From: Chitinophagales bacterium
Lineage (GTDB): Bacteria; Bacteroidota; Bacteroidia; Chitinophagales; UBA10324
Assembly (NCBI GenBank): GCA_019694975.1
Contig: JAIBAY010000009.1
Location: 62,001-126,000, forward strand
Direction of reading: 5' to 3'
DNA: 64,000 bases
In this document: positions 27,153-37,010 of the stretch, in pieces
Numbering within the stretch: the stretch's first letter is position 1
Layout of the letters: each line of letters opens with the position of its first letter
Notes under the pieces: model-generated
What the model was told of the DNA's origin: nothing
Database searches by the model: none
Seen by the model: only the letters and a program-made list of their open reading frames with translations
Position numbers and translations under genes: made by a program

Positions 27153-30020
27153 TTATCGTTGCACAAGCAACTTTGCCAGGTACCAATTTCCGATTGCCTG
27201 CAACTCAAACAGATAAAGCCCTTGTGCAAAGCCTGACAGATCGATGGAGAAATCAGTGCTTTCCCGGTCGGCTATCCATTCCTCCGACCAGATCACCTGG
27301 TGAAGCGGTGTTAGCAGGTTTACTTTGAGTTTTTGCGGTGCCGCACCGGTGATCTTTAATAAAACATGATCACTTGCCGGATTCGGATGCAACGCTATTT
27401 GAAGATCCCCCTCACCGCAGATGATGCCTTCATTGGCGGCTCTTGCAAACCAGGGCAAAATGTTGCTGAATGCGTTAATCCTGTAGCAGGCATTCGGTTC
27501 AGATGAAGCATTAGCGGATGCCACTTTTAACAGGTAGGTGCCTTTGGAAGCATTGTTTAAAATGATTGATTCGTCGGTGGTTCCGGTATTGGCAGAAGAG
27601 TTGATCAACTGCCCGTTTTTTTTGTAGAGGAAAAGGTCATAGTCTGCCAGCAGATCCGATAAGTCAAATTTAAGGTTGGTAGTGATTACTGTTTTAAACT
27701 GAAACCAGTCCTGATCAGTGGACGATGCAATGGCACCGGTGTAGCCATAGAATCCAAGATCGGCAGTAACATTGATTTTCGCGGCAGTGAGATAGCTGTC
27801 GTTCGGTTCATATTTATCTTTGCAGGCATCACTTACATTCAGTTTGATTAATTGCACTTCATCGCCGCCATTGGTGCCGGATTGATAAACGCCGGATGAG
27901 TTGAAGAAAGCAGTATCCGTAACAACGGCCATATAGAGTGATTTGCTTTTTTTGTCCCACTCAATATCAAATACATTTTGCTCGCCGCCGGCCCCCACAA
28001 TATAGTTCCAGGCCAATGCTCCCTCAGCGGTGTATTTAGCAACAAATCCATCCTGCAAGAATAATCCTTCATCTGCCATAAATATATTGCCGTTCACATC
28101 TTCGTCACTTCCGGTTTGACCTGCCAGGTAGATGAAGTTATTTTCTTTGTCAATCGCTATACCTCTTGCCCGATCCAGGCTGGGCCCGCCGTAGTAGGTT
28201 CCCCATGCGAGCTGCCCGTCGGGCGTAAATTTGGCGAGGTAACCATCGGCGGATGGGTATCCATCATTATTGTATCCTTCATTCCATTCTGGATCCGCAG
28301 TGCCGGGTGTTCCTATTCCGGTCTGACTGATTGTCCAGCCGCCGATATATGCATTTCCATCCGCATCGGTCTGCAGCCCTCTGCCGTGTTCATCTTCTTC
28401 ACCGCCGAAGTAGCTGCACCAGTACAGATGGCCGGTTGTATCCCATTTCGCGATAAATGCGTCCTGCGGACCACCGCCATAAACGCTTTGATGAACACCG
28501 GGCGTTGCAAATTGCGAGGTACTTTCACAAGTACCCTGGATATAGAAATCACCGTTGCTCAAAAGAGCGATATCGTGTGCGCGGTCTTGCCCGGGCCCAC
28601 TCAGATAAGAACACCATCTGAGTGTACCGTTATTGGTGAAGGCACCTGCCATTACATCGCCTTCGGTTTGGTTGCCATTGTATATTTCCTGGTAAGCGCC
28701 TGCGGTGGCAATGTTATTTGCACTGCAGGTGTATCCGTCAAAATATATATTGCCGGCGGCATCGCAAACGATAGCACTGATCTGATCACCATATCCTGTA
28801 CCTCCGAAATAGGTTGCCCACTGTCGAATGCCATTGATGTCAAACTTCACCAGGAATGCATCCATGGCTCCACCGAACAGCGGCTGATGTGAGCCGGCTG
28901 TAGCAATACCATTATTGCTGAAGGTATTGCCTCCTACAAAAACATTCTGCCAATCATCGGCAGCGATAGCATGGCAACCATCGCGGTCATTGGAACCATA
29001 GTACGTGGCCCAGGCCAGCAGGCCGCTTGGTTTAAACTTGGCAGCAAAGCCATCCACAACTCCTCCACCGAAGATTACCTGGTGTGCACCGGTGCTTGCA
29101 ATATAGAGCGTGCTCATCGTATTGCCGGCCAGGCAGGCATTTCCTTTCAGGTCTACCGATAACTCTCCTTCATATAAATCTTCTGCAGCATTTCCGCCAT
29201 AATAAGTGAACCAGGTGATGTTGGGATCGATGACGACAGCACGGCCATGCAGGCCGGTAGATTTGTAGCCGATTTTGTTTTTTGAAATCGTGTACCGGAC
29301 ATCAACCGGTGAAAGATCATCGGCCGCATATGCACTGATCCTGCCTTCATTAATCATTCCGTTCACTGCTTTGATACCGACACTGCCGTCTGCCAGTAAA
29401 TTCATTTCGGGAACGCCATCATACTGCAACCGGATAACAGTGGGGTCAGCGCCGGGCTGGAGATGCCATTCATATTTTAAAAATGCATGTTGGTTATCCG
29501 GTGCGGAAAACACGAGGTCAATGCCCGGATATACATTTTTATAGGTAATGGTGCGGAAACTGCGTACATGGGTAACGCCGCTGACTCCGGTGCCTGCAGT
29601 ATAAAAATGCAGCAGGGCGCTATCCTGAAGAGATGCTGATAATTCAGCATTGGCAGCATTGAGGAATGTAATATCAATTCTATTTGAAATCACATAGATG
29701 CCTTTTTTGCTGCAGCCGGTTTTTCGGTCAATATCATATTCAGGACAGGTCGCATTAGTAACATTGCATTCCTTGCCCATATACTGGAAAAGTTCATAGC
29801 TGAATCCGTCATTTCTCAGCTGCAGATTAAAACTGCCGCTGGCATAAATATACCGGACAGCTGTATTCGGCCGATAAAACTGATCGGTAATCTGCCCTTT
29901 GTTTTCTACAAATCCCGTTGTGACACTATATGCTGTTGATGCCTGATCAACGGGCTGTGTAAAAGCAAAGAGATGGATTAATAGCAGGAGCGCAATGCAA
30001 GGCATGAATAGCTTTTTCAT
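27153..30020 (-). CDS. Secreted SBBP-repeat beta-propeller protein with T9SS type A sorting domain
   Basis: 955 residues. Signal peptide MKKLFMPCIALLLLIHLFAF. The N-module 'GFVENKGQITDQFYRPN' is the DUF7948-type start that precedes SBBP repeats. About seven SBBP (seven-bladed propeller) repeats follow, each with a 'W.TYYGG...D....I..D..GN.Y..G.T' pattern (e.g. 'WATYFGGTGYGDQISAIVCD', 'WGTYYGGPSLDRARGIAID'). A pre-peptidase-like 'DLGFYGYTGAIASSTDQDWF' module comes next, then a type A sorting domain starting 'LHPNPASDHVLLKI' and ending 'LLVQR'. Surface or secreted protein of unknown ligand. It converges with the tRNA gene. Confidence 0.88.
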   Translation of the reverse strand: MKKLFMPCIALLLLIHLFAFTQPVDQASTAYSVTTGFVENKGQITDQFYRPNTAVRYIYASGSFNLQLRNDGFSYELFQYMGKECNVTNATCPEYDIDRKTGCSKKGIYVISNRIDITFLNAANAELSASLQDSALLHFYTAGTGVSGVTHVRSFRTITYKNVYPGIDLVFSAPDNQHAFLKYEWHLQPGADPTVIRLQYDGVPEMNLLADGSVGIKAVNGMINEGRISAYAADDLSPVDVRYTISKNKIGYKSTGLHGRAVVIDPNITWFTYYGGNAAEDLYEGELSVDLKGNACLAGNTMSTLYIASTGAHQVIFGGGVVDGFAAKFKPSGLLAWATYYGSNDRDGCHAIAADDWQNVFVGGNTFSNNGIATAGSHQPLFGGAMDAFLVKFDINGIRQWATYFGGTGYGDQISAIVCDAAGNIYFDGYTCSANNIATAGAYQEIYNGNQTEGDVMAGAFTNNGTLRWCSYLSGPGQDRAHDIALLSNGDFYIQGTCESTSQFATPGVHQSVYGGGPQDAFIAKWDTTGHLYWCSYFGGEEDEHGRGLQTDADGNAYIGGWTISQTGIGTPGTADPEWNEGYNNDGYPSADGYLAKFTPDGQLAWGTYYGGPSLDRARGIAIDKENNFIYLAGQTGSDEDVNGNIFMADEGLFLQDGFVAKYTAEGALAWNYIVGAGGEQNVFDIEWDKKSKSLYMAVVTDTAFFNSSGVYQSGTNGGDEVQLIKLNVSDACKDKYEPNDSYLTAAKINVTADLGFYGYTGAIASSTDQDWFQFKTVITTNLKFDLSDLLADYDLFLYKKNGQLINSSANTGTTDESIILNNASKGTYLLKVASANASSEPNACYRINAFSNILPWFARAANEGIICGEGDLQIALHPNPASDHVLLKITGAAPQKLKVNLLTPLHQVIWSEEWIADRESTDFSIDLSGFAQGLYLFELQAIGNWYLAKLLVQR

Positions 30021-30504
30021 CTTACCGGCATTTTAATGAGTGAGTGAAGTATCTTGAATGATGCTGTTCAGCATTTCAGGGTTTTCGCGCTCAAGCCATT
30101 AATTGAATTTTCCTATATGATGCTCAGTAATCACTGATGCTATAAAACATAATTGCAGTTTGAACAATACAGACCGGCTGTTTTAATGTCTGCTGATTCT
30201 TCAAACTGATCCCGCCCCCGGAATTCATCAGGAAATATAATTAAATAATTATTTGTAATATAGAAAAAATAGTTTTTTCATCATCCTGTGGTAGAAAACT
30301 TCACTTTGCATATTAGTGGCCTTCAGGATGAATCGAAGTCGCCTGCCGGCAGAAACCTGTCAACACTTTCAGCTAGAAAACATGCATTGAGTGCTCATAA
30401 TGCAGCAGGTTAAGATCTGCCTATACAGGCAACGGGTCAGGATGATGCGGCCCGGAAAGGCCGGCGCTGTTTATACGGGTGAATAGCGGGTTGTTCTTTG
30501 CAAA
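30021..30504. other. 484-bp gap without a recognisable gene
   Basis: The gap between nth and the SBBP gene is AT-rich near 30240-30300 and has small inverted repeats around 30345 and 30450. I find no coding frame with family similarity, no RNA gene and no clear promoter box. Confidence 0.5.
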
Positions 30505-31215
30505 TTATCGTTTTGCCTTCATCTTATGCTTTGGCACAGCAAGTTGATGCTTAACCTTCGCCTTCTTTGCCTGTTGCTTCGATAATTTTTCGTAACCGCC
30601 TTTCATGAAAAAATTACAGGCTGATTTCATCAGACAGTCAGGGCACATGGGTGTCGGCCTGCATATTTCCCTGCCCAGAAAAGAGATGGCCATTCCTGCC
30701 GCTCCCCAGTTTTTTCTGTCAATGACTTTCATCAATTGCTCTTCCACTTTTCCGGCATCAGTGCCTTTTGCAATTCCCAAACGGGGTGCAACACGCAGCA
30801 CATGCAGGTCAACGGCAATGCCTTCTGCCATCGCGCCGGTTTCGCGCATGATCACATTGGCCGACTTGCGTCCAATGCCGGGAAGGCCTGTAAGCTCCTG
30901 CATCGTGGATGGCAGTGTCTTACGAGCCAGTTCAGCAGCGGCATTGATAATCCATTCAGCTTTTTTACGGCCTCCGGGAACACCTTTAATCAGCGAATAC
31001 AGATCATCCGGTTTTGCAACAATGGATGGGAAGTCAGGATAATGTTCGAAGAGCGCGGGTGCAATCTGATTAATATACGCATCCGATGACCTTGCGGAAA
31101 GCACCACCATCACCAGCAACTGATATTCATTCGCATAATTCAGCGGATGCTTTCTGGTTTTATACTTCCGCAGAAGCGGGTTAATTGCTTTCTTCCAATC
31201 TGTTTTTATTGCCAT
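30505..31215 (-). CDS. nth: Endonuclease III-type DNA glycosylase
   Basis: 236 residues of the HhH-GPD superfamily. The helix-hairpin-helix 'ELTGLPGIGRKSANVI' contains the catalytic lysine, and the following 'AVDLHVLRVAPRLGIA' contains the catalytic aspartate. A [4Fe-4S] ligand set follows at 'CRPTPMCPDCLMKSAC'. The first Cys spacing is C-x5-C here, against C-x6-C in E. coli Nth. The enzyme removes oxidised pyrimidines and nicks the abasic site. A lysine-rich tail after the cluster (KQQAKKAKVKHQ) extends the protein by ~25 residues relative to the E. coli enzyme. Confidence 0.88.
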   Translation of the reverse strand: MAIKTDWKKAINPLLRKYKTRKHPLNYANEYQLLVMVVLSARSSDAYINQIAPALFEHYPDFPSIVAKPDDLYSLIKGVPGGRKKAEWIINAAAELARKTLPSTMQELTGLPGIGRKSANVIMRETGAMAEGIAVDLHVLRVAPRLGIAKGTDAGKVEEQLMKVIDRKNWGAAGMAISFLGREICRPTPMCPDCLMKSACNFFMKGGYEKLSKQQAKKAKVKHQLAVPKHKMKAKR

Positions 31216-31331
31216 AACACAATGTTGCTTTGCTTACCGGTGTCACAATTTGCATTTGCAGCCATACGGTTGAGCGTATGTATTACAGATGATGAAATGA
31301 TGGAATTCATCTGTTCTTTTGACGTGAAGGA

Positions 31332-34300
31332 TTATTGCACCATCAGTTTTTTAGTGATGTGATCTTTTCCGGAACTGAAAGTTATAAAGTAGACTCCGCG
31401 ACCGAAAGGAGACAAGTCAACATCAAAACTTTCCGCCGTCTGATTTAGGAATTTTTCAGTGTATACTATTTTACCTAACAGATCGCGAATCTCGAGGTAC
31501 CCGTCTGTTCGCTCCGGCAGGCTGATATCAATGTAACAGCGCCCGTTCGTGGGATTCGGATAAATATCAACCATGGTCTTATCAGTAAAGATACAATCAC
31601 CGGTGCCTGTGGTAAGTCCTACCGTGAACTGCTGATATACCTGTCCGCCGAAATCACTGTTGAAGTTCTTGATGATGGCGCCATTGGTCGTATTCCTGAA
31701 GCGAACATATCCGCCTCCCTGGTAAGGATTGGCCCACCAGGTAAGGCCGTCTTCTCCGCTGTCGGTCAGCTCAAATTTGTAACAACCTGCAGTCAGTGAT
31801 ACTGTATCACGGTAGATGATGTTCGGATCGAGGCCGCTTTTATCAATCAAAATATTACCGGATTCATCCTTCAGTGTATAACTGTTTTCATCAGCATAGT
31901 TGTTGGTCTTAAATTCAATGTAGAATTCACCCGGCATCACAACAGGATAAACAAAGTGGGAAGTGGCAGTATTGTTATGATCATATTCATCACTGCCGCC
32001 GTTTGGTTTAGCGATGGTTACCACAAATTCTGTGGCATTCGGTACCCATTCAAAAGATCCGAGCGTGATAGTAGCTGATTCGGTAAACTTCAGATTACCC
32101 GTCCAGTTGTAGACGGAAGGTGTCGCACCATTCAATCCATAGCTGATGGTCAATGAGGTGAGGGTAGTGGCGCCACCATTGCTGATTTTAATGACAGGAT
32201 TGGTACAAACCGGATTCATGCGTCCCCACATCTGATCAGTGCCAGGAGCAAGTATATCATCTACGGATGCATCCAGCGAAAAATTCGGTGCACTGTAAGT
32301 GACCAACTGATCTTCTATCTGGTAATAGTCCCAGCCATACGTGCTGGTATATGCCTGCACATCATGATCAAGTGTGACAGCGCTGCCGGGCGTAAGGAAG
32401 GGGGAAAGTTCCCAGTTATAGGTCCATACTTCCGCGCCCGGACACCAATTCGCACGGTCATAAACCCACGTGCCGCCTTGTGGATACACGGGATTGAGAT
32501 CACAGTTATTCCTCCATACAAGTTTTGAAAACTGTTGCACATTGTTCACTTTGTAATAATGTGTCTTGGCACAAAATTCCGCGCAGTTTTGCGGAGAATC
32601 CATGCCATGCCCGGTGATGCGCGACTTCCATCGTGCATTAGCTGCATCAGCAGGAATATCGATGGTGAGCGGTTGCAGGTGATTTTCTATCGGGTCGCTG
32701 CTCTGTCCGTAGTTGAAGCCGCCGTTCCACAGGTTTTGAACGCTTAACACATCGCGTGGCGGCGTTCCTTCTATCATCAAAAACTTTACATCCAGCAATT
32801 CCTGCCAGTTGCCCGCATTCAGGTGAACACTGTCTGCAAGCAACGGCCTGTAATCACTCACATCAAATGTCCAGGTGAAACCATCACCGAGGCTCAGGTT
32901 AATACCATAGGGCGTAATGTATCGGGCCAGTTCATACCGGATTACCTGTGGGTACTTATGGTACCAGTCGTAGTAATCAAGCAGCAGCGTGTAGTCCGGT
33001 GCAACAAGTGAAGAATCGACAACTTCACCCTGTGCATTAAAGACATAGTGATAGTAAGGAAGCCACACATTCTCGATACTGGTAGCGTCGCCGGGATTAT
33101 TGACGGAGTCGTAATAAGTTATCAGTTGCACAGGTGTCGTGACAGCAGAGTCAACCACGAAGACGGAATCAATATATTGATCGTACACACCTCTTTCAAA
33201 AGTTATGTTTGGTCGCAGCGAAGTGGGGTTGAAGGAAATGATCTCATCTGCATCCCGGAATGGATTGTCAACACCAGCAGCATCAGCAGGAGCATGATTG
33301 CCAGGTGCGGCATCGGAAAATGTCTGATAGTTGCCGTCGTCAAACTGATAATATAGAGCCAGGTTGTTGTAGTAAGGATGCGAAGCATCTATTTTCTTGT
33401 ACATATATTCCTGGATGATGGCAGCCGGCAGTTCTTGGTTGAAGACAGCGAATTCATCTATTTTCCCTTCATATGTTTTTGAACCATTCCAGTTTCCTTT
33501 ACCAATCTTGAAATATTTAATACCCTTCATGCTTTTAGTTTTGTTGCTTCCGGTGTACCACTGCACACCATTCAGATAGATCCGCATCCAGCCTGTTGCT
33601 ACATTTTTGGTAAATGCCCAGTAATTCCATTGGCCTTTTATCTGCGGTGCCGTAGCAACTTTGTGAATACGGTCATAACCGGTTCCCGAGAAGCCGGCAT
33701 CCCAGTAAACGTGACTGTCGGACCAGGGAAGGTGCGAGTTCAACAACCTGTTTTGCAGACTGTCAACAGCTTCAAATGCAGTACCGTCCATAGGTTGCAG
33801 TTCAGGTGTTCCATAGCACCAGAATGAAATGGTTACAAAAGAGTCGATGGCTGCAACCTGATCATTAACCGGCACATCGACGTAGCCAAAGCTATGAAAG
33901 GCAGCAACACGATCACTGCCTGAAGAGGTGAGGCCTGCAGTAAAGCCGGCTGTTGCAGCATTCACTACATTATCGGTGGCCGGTGCATTGTTCTCGTATG
34001 AAATGTCGATGATGATATTGGAAGTGCCGTCCCAGTTAAATGGCGTGGTGAATTGCAAGCTGTTTGAACCCGTGAGTTGAAATGCGGTATTCTTTGCATA
34101 TACGGTCGTAAAGCCGTCGTTGGCAAAGTTTGTTTGGGTCAATGAATCAAGTGTAGCCGGCTTCATCCTGATGGTCAGATTATGTACTTCACCACCTGAA
34201 GAAGTAATATAAAACTGAATGCCGGTTATGCTTCCGGCCGTCATGCCCGCGGCAGCGATTTCACCTGCCTTCCACAGATATTGAGAACGTGAAACGGGAT

Positions 34301-34760
34301 GAGAGGCTCCGAAAGGTGCGGTTGCTGCGACGGTTCCTGTACCTAACTGATAAGTGCTTAATGATGATGTGCTCGTATTCACCATAAAATATTGCCAGGC
34401 AGGCAGATATTTCCATGATGGTGTTTGCATATAGGAAAAGCTGTCAGGACTTGTACCGTTCACAGTATAGGTTGGCTGATGAATCTGCGTGGAGTCCAGG
34501 AAGCCGGTATTCTTGTAGAGGTAGGTGTAAGTCAGGTAGTCCCATTCCCCGCAGGCCGGACTTTGTGCCGGATTGCATTTCAGTGTATACTTCATGAGAA
34601 TTTTCTCAAATCTCACCGTATCAGATGGAAATACAAACCATGCATCCTGCGGTGAACCAAATGTGAAGGCCTGCACAACAATCGTATCGCCCGGACCTGC
34701 AAACGCTTTCATGGTAACGGCAGTAACAATAATGGAAATCACGAGCAGCAACTTTTTCAT
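31332..34760 (-). CDS. Secreted peptide-N-glycosidase F-like protein with internal LamG domain and T9SS type A sorting domain
   Basis: 1,142 residues with signal peptide MKKLLLVISIIVTAVTMKAFA. Residues ~25-85 match the first part of PNGase F, including 'ACGEWDYLTYTYLYKN' (D74 corresponds to catalytic Asp60). A ~530-residue insertion follows; it includes a LamG-like jelly roll at ~308-455 ('GQWNYWAFTKN...WMRIYLNG', 'YEGKIDEFAVFNQ'). PNGase F similarity resumes at 'ARYITPYGI' (~612) and continues through 'ITGHG...NCAEFCAKTHYY' (E728 corresponds to Glu206), 'NNCDLNP' and 'YDRANWCPG'. The C-terminus has a CARDB-like module and a type A sorting domain (IYPNPTNG...). PNGase F removes N-glycans from glycoproteins. 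Two key acids are present; the equivalent of Glu118 is not obvious, so activity is not assured. Confidence 0.82.
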   Translation of the reverse strand: MKKLLLVISIIVTAVTMKAFAGPGDTIVVQAFTFGSPQDAWFVFPSDTVRFEKILMKYTLKCNPAQSPACGEWDYLTYTYLYKNTGFLDSTQIHQPTYTVNGTSPDSFSYMQTPSWKYLPAWQYFMVNTSTSSLSTYQLGTGTVAATAPFGASHPVSRSQYLWKAGEIAAAGMTAGSITGIQFYITSSGGEVHNLTIRMKPATLDSLTQTNFANDGFTTVYAKNTAFQLTGSNSLQFTTPFNWDGTSNIIIDISYENNAPATDNVVNAATAGFTAGLTSSGSDRVAAFHSFGYVDVPVNDQVAAIDSFVTISFWCYGTPELQPMDGTAFEAVDSLQNRLLNSHLPWSDSHVYWDAGFSGTGYDRIHKVATAPQIKGQWNYWAFTKNVATGWMRIYLNGVQWYTGSNKTKSMKGIKYFKIGKGNWNGSKTYEGKIDEFAVFNQELPAAIIQEYMYKKIDASHPYYNNLALYYQFDDGNYQTFSDAAPGNHAPADAAGVDNPFRDADEIISFNPTSLRPNITFERGVYDQYIDSVFVVDSAVTTPVQLITYYDSVNNPGDATSIENVWLPYYHYVFNAQGEVVDSSLVAPDYTLLLDYYDWYHKYPQVIRYELARYITPYGINLSLGDGFTWTFDVSDYRPLLADSVHLNAGNWQELLDVKFLMIEGTPPRDVLSVQNLWNGGFNYGQSSDPIENHLQPLTIDIPADAANARWKSRITGHGMDSPQNCAEFCAKTHYYKVNNVQQFSKLVWRNNCDLNPVYPQGGTWVYDRANWCPGAEVWTYNWELSPFLTPGSAVTLDHDVQAYTSTYGWDYYQIEDQLVTYSAPNFSLDASVDDILAPGTDQMWGRMNPVCTNPVIKISNGGATTLTSLTISYGLNGATPSVYNWTGNLKFTESATITLGSFEWVPNATEFVVTIAKPNGGSDEYDHNNTATSHFVYPVVMPGEFYIEFKTNNYADENSYTLKDESGNILIDKSGLDPNIIYRDTVSLTAGCYKFELTDSGEDGLTWWANPYQGGGYVRFRNTTNGAIIKNFNSDFGGQVYQQFTVGLTTGTGDCIFTDKTMVDIYPNPTNGRCYIDISLPERTDGYLEIRDLLGKIVYTEKFLNQTAESFDVDLSPFGRGVYFITFSSGKDHITKKLMVQ

Positions 34761-35272
34761 GAGATTTGAAAGTATTTATGAAGCCGAAAATAGCGATTCT
34801 GCTTCAATGAATTTAGATAAGCAAAGCATCATTGCGGCTATAGTAATCCGGTTGCTATAATAAAAATAAGATGGAGCCTCCGTAATGACTACCACAGGGT
34901 GTTTCCATAGTTGTTCTATTCAGTAATCCAGCTTTTTTTACTGTATGATTTCCTGTTAAGCGGCTGTATAACCAATGTTCTGCAGGCATGATCCGTCATC
35001 CAGCCGGATTCAATTTGACCATGTGCGTTGCAGGATAAGTAGCAAAGCTCGGAAGTATTTCCCTGCAAGCGATAGTTTTTCCTCAAGGTTATACTTTGGT
35101 AATATTGGCTGCCACAGCATTTTTTGCTCTTCGCTAATCTTAAGCCGGATGAAAATGTAAACCGCGGGAACGCCGCAAGGTGCAAAGTCATGCGCAGGAA
35201 ATCAGTCCTGTTTATTCACGTTTTTATATCTGCAGCAATCCGAGTAGTTTTGGGCTCCCTTGATAATTTCCT
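34761..35272. other. 512-bp divergent intergenic region
   Basis: This lies between the divergent PNGase F-like and lipase-like genes. It contains one promoter candidate for the plus-strand gene at 35245-35252. I see no gene, RNA or repeat in the rest. Confidence 0.5.
35245..35252 (+). promoter_or_regulatory. -7 box of the secreted lipase-like gene
   Basis: TAGTTTTG matches TAnnTTTG, 20 bp before the ATG at 35273. A T-rich stretch (GTTTTTAT) lies ~22 bp upstream, but there is no exact TTG at -33. Confidence 0.4.
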
Positions 35273-36916
35273 ATGCGAAAAATCTGCCTGCTGTTTCTTT
35301 TTGTTTTTTTCCTGGTAAGAAGCCAGGCACAACAACTCGTTTCGTATGAATTAATCGCTTCCTATTCGCTGGATCAGATTGACAGTATCTACACCGCCAA
35401 TGGAATTCCGGGCATTATCTTGCCGAGCACCTATGGCGTGAATGCTTATAAAGTGCTCTATAATACGCTGGATGCAGATAGTTTGCCCATCCTTGCATCA
35501 GGCGCCCTTTTTGTACCCGTTGCGCCCAACTGCCATGCGCCGCTTGCAAGCTATCAGCATGGCACCATCCTTCAGAAAGAAGAGGTGCCCTCGAGGCTGG
35601 CAGGAGGGGAAGTGATAATTGGGCTCTCGATGGCGGCAGACGGCGCAGTGCTTTGCATGCCGGATTATCTTGGGCTTGGTGATTCTCCCGGGCTGCATCC
35701 TTACGTGCACGCCGAAACGGAAGCAAGAGCTGTAGCGGATTTACTTGTAGTATCGCTTACTATTTGCAGTCAGCTGGATATCACATTAAACAACCAGCTA
35801 TTTCTAATTGGCTATTCACAGGGCGGGCATGCCACCATGGCAGCGCACCAATTGATACAGGAACATTACAGTAATTACTTTACGGTAACAGCATCTGCTC
35901 CCATGTCAGGGCCTTACGATCTTGCAGGTGTACAGGCAGGCATAATTTCACAGGGTGGAGAATATCCGAATCCTGGTTACCTGCCTTATCTGTTGCTGGC
36001 ATATAACAGTGTGTACCACATATATGATAATGTGGCTGATTTCCTGGTATCGCCTTATGACGTGCTGCTGCCGCCTTTGTTCGACGGGCTGCATAGCATG
36101 AGCGAGGTGAATGCCGTGATGCCGTCGGTACCCAATGATATCATCGTGCCGGCTGTGCTGGATTCATTCAACAATGATCCGGATTACAAGCTGCACACCT
36201 ATCTTAAAAAAAATAATACCTACAACTGGAAGCCGGAAGCACCGATGCGCATGTATTTCTGCGAAGGTGATAATGACGTTAATTACCTGAATGCTTATGT
36301 CGCCTATGATACGTTTATTGCCAGGGGTGCGACTGCCATTTCACTGGTTAGTTCAGGGGCCGGACTGGATCATTCCGGTTGCGCTTTCCCTTCTTTGCTG
36401 AGCGGAAAGTTCTGGCTCGATACCTTCCGGCTCGATAAAATCAAGCTGATGTTTGATTACACATTTGAATCTTATGTGGGCGCCGGCGATGGCTCCCTCA
36501 CCGCTCATGTAACCGGCGGCTATCCGCCATATACTTACCAATGGAGCAATGGCGGAACAGACTCCGCCATTACTGATCTTACATTCGGTATTTATTCCGT
36601 TGTGGTGAAAGACAGTACAGGTTGCCCCGTGGATGCATCCATATATCTGCCGGTTCAGGTTGGCCTGGAAGAAATACCTGCTCAACTGGTAAGCATATAT
36701 CCCAATCCGATTCGTGAGATGACCACCATTGAATTCGACGCTCCGGGCCATTATACGATACAGCTTGCCGATATCAGCGGAAGCAATTTGCAGACATTAA
36801 AGGTCACCGGCAATAAACTGGACTGGCATCGTGATAAACAGCCGGCCGGCATTTATATCGTAACCATCACCGGCGACGCCGGGCTGATGGTTCGCAAGAA
36901 ACTGGTACTTGAATAA
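35273..36916 (+). CDS. Secreted alpha/beta-hydrolase (lipase-like) with SprB-like repeat and T9SS type A sorting domain
   Basis: 547 residues. Signal peptide MRKICLLFLFVFFLVRSQAQ. Residues ~60-390 form an alpha/beta hydrolase. The nucleophile is Ser182 in 'IGYSQGGHATMAAH', with 'MPDYLGLGDSPG' before it; acid and His candidates lie in 'FCEGDNDVNY' and 'GAGLDHSGC'. This resembles secretory lipases or esterases. Residues ~400-460 hold one SprB-like repeat ('GSLTAHVTGGYPPYTYQWSN'), and the end 'SIYPNPIREMTTIEF' ... 'AGIYIVTI...KKLVLE' is a type A sorting domain. The substrate is not determinable from sequence. It stands alone between the PNGase-like gene and dxr. Confidence 0.85.
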   Translation: MRKICLLFLFVFFLVRSQAQQLVSYELIASYSLDQIDSIYTANGIPGIILPSTYGVNAYKVLYNTLDADSLPILASGALFVPVAPNCHAPLASYQHGTILQKEEVPSRLAGGEVIIGLSMAADGAVLCMPDYLGLGDSPGLHPYVHAETEARAVADLLVVSLTICSQLDITLNNQLFLIGYSQGGHATMAAHQLIQEHYSNYFTVTASAPMSGPYDLAGVQAGIISQGGEYPNPGYLPYLLLAYNSVYHIYDNVADFLVSPYDVLLPPLFDGLHSMSEVNAVMPSVPNDIIVPAVLDSFNNDPDYKLHTYLKKNNTYNWKPEAPMRMYFCEGDNDVNYLNAYVAYDTFIARGATAISLVSSGAGLDHSGCAFPSLLSGKFWLDTFRLDKIKLMFDYTFESYVGAGDGSLTAHVTGGYPPYTYQWSNGGTDSAITDLTFGIYSVVVKDSTGCPVDASIYLPVQVGLEEIPAQLVSIYPNPIREMTTIEFDAPGHYTIQLADISGSNLQTLKVTGNKLDWHRDKQPAGIYIVTITGDAGLMVRKKLVLE

Positions 36917-37010
36917 TATAGAAGTTGCAGGATGAAATGGATTGAATCTGCATTAAGCATGACCCGTTTATTCGACCTTTAGTATTTTAAATTCTTTAAA
37001 GTCGTCACTT

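Noticed and set aside
28116-28892. Plus-strand 258-codon frame
   Set aside because: Antisense to the repetitive SBBP propeller gene. It is Cys-rich and irregular, with no family similarity.
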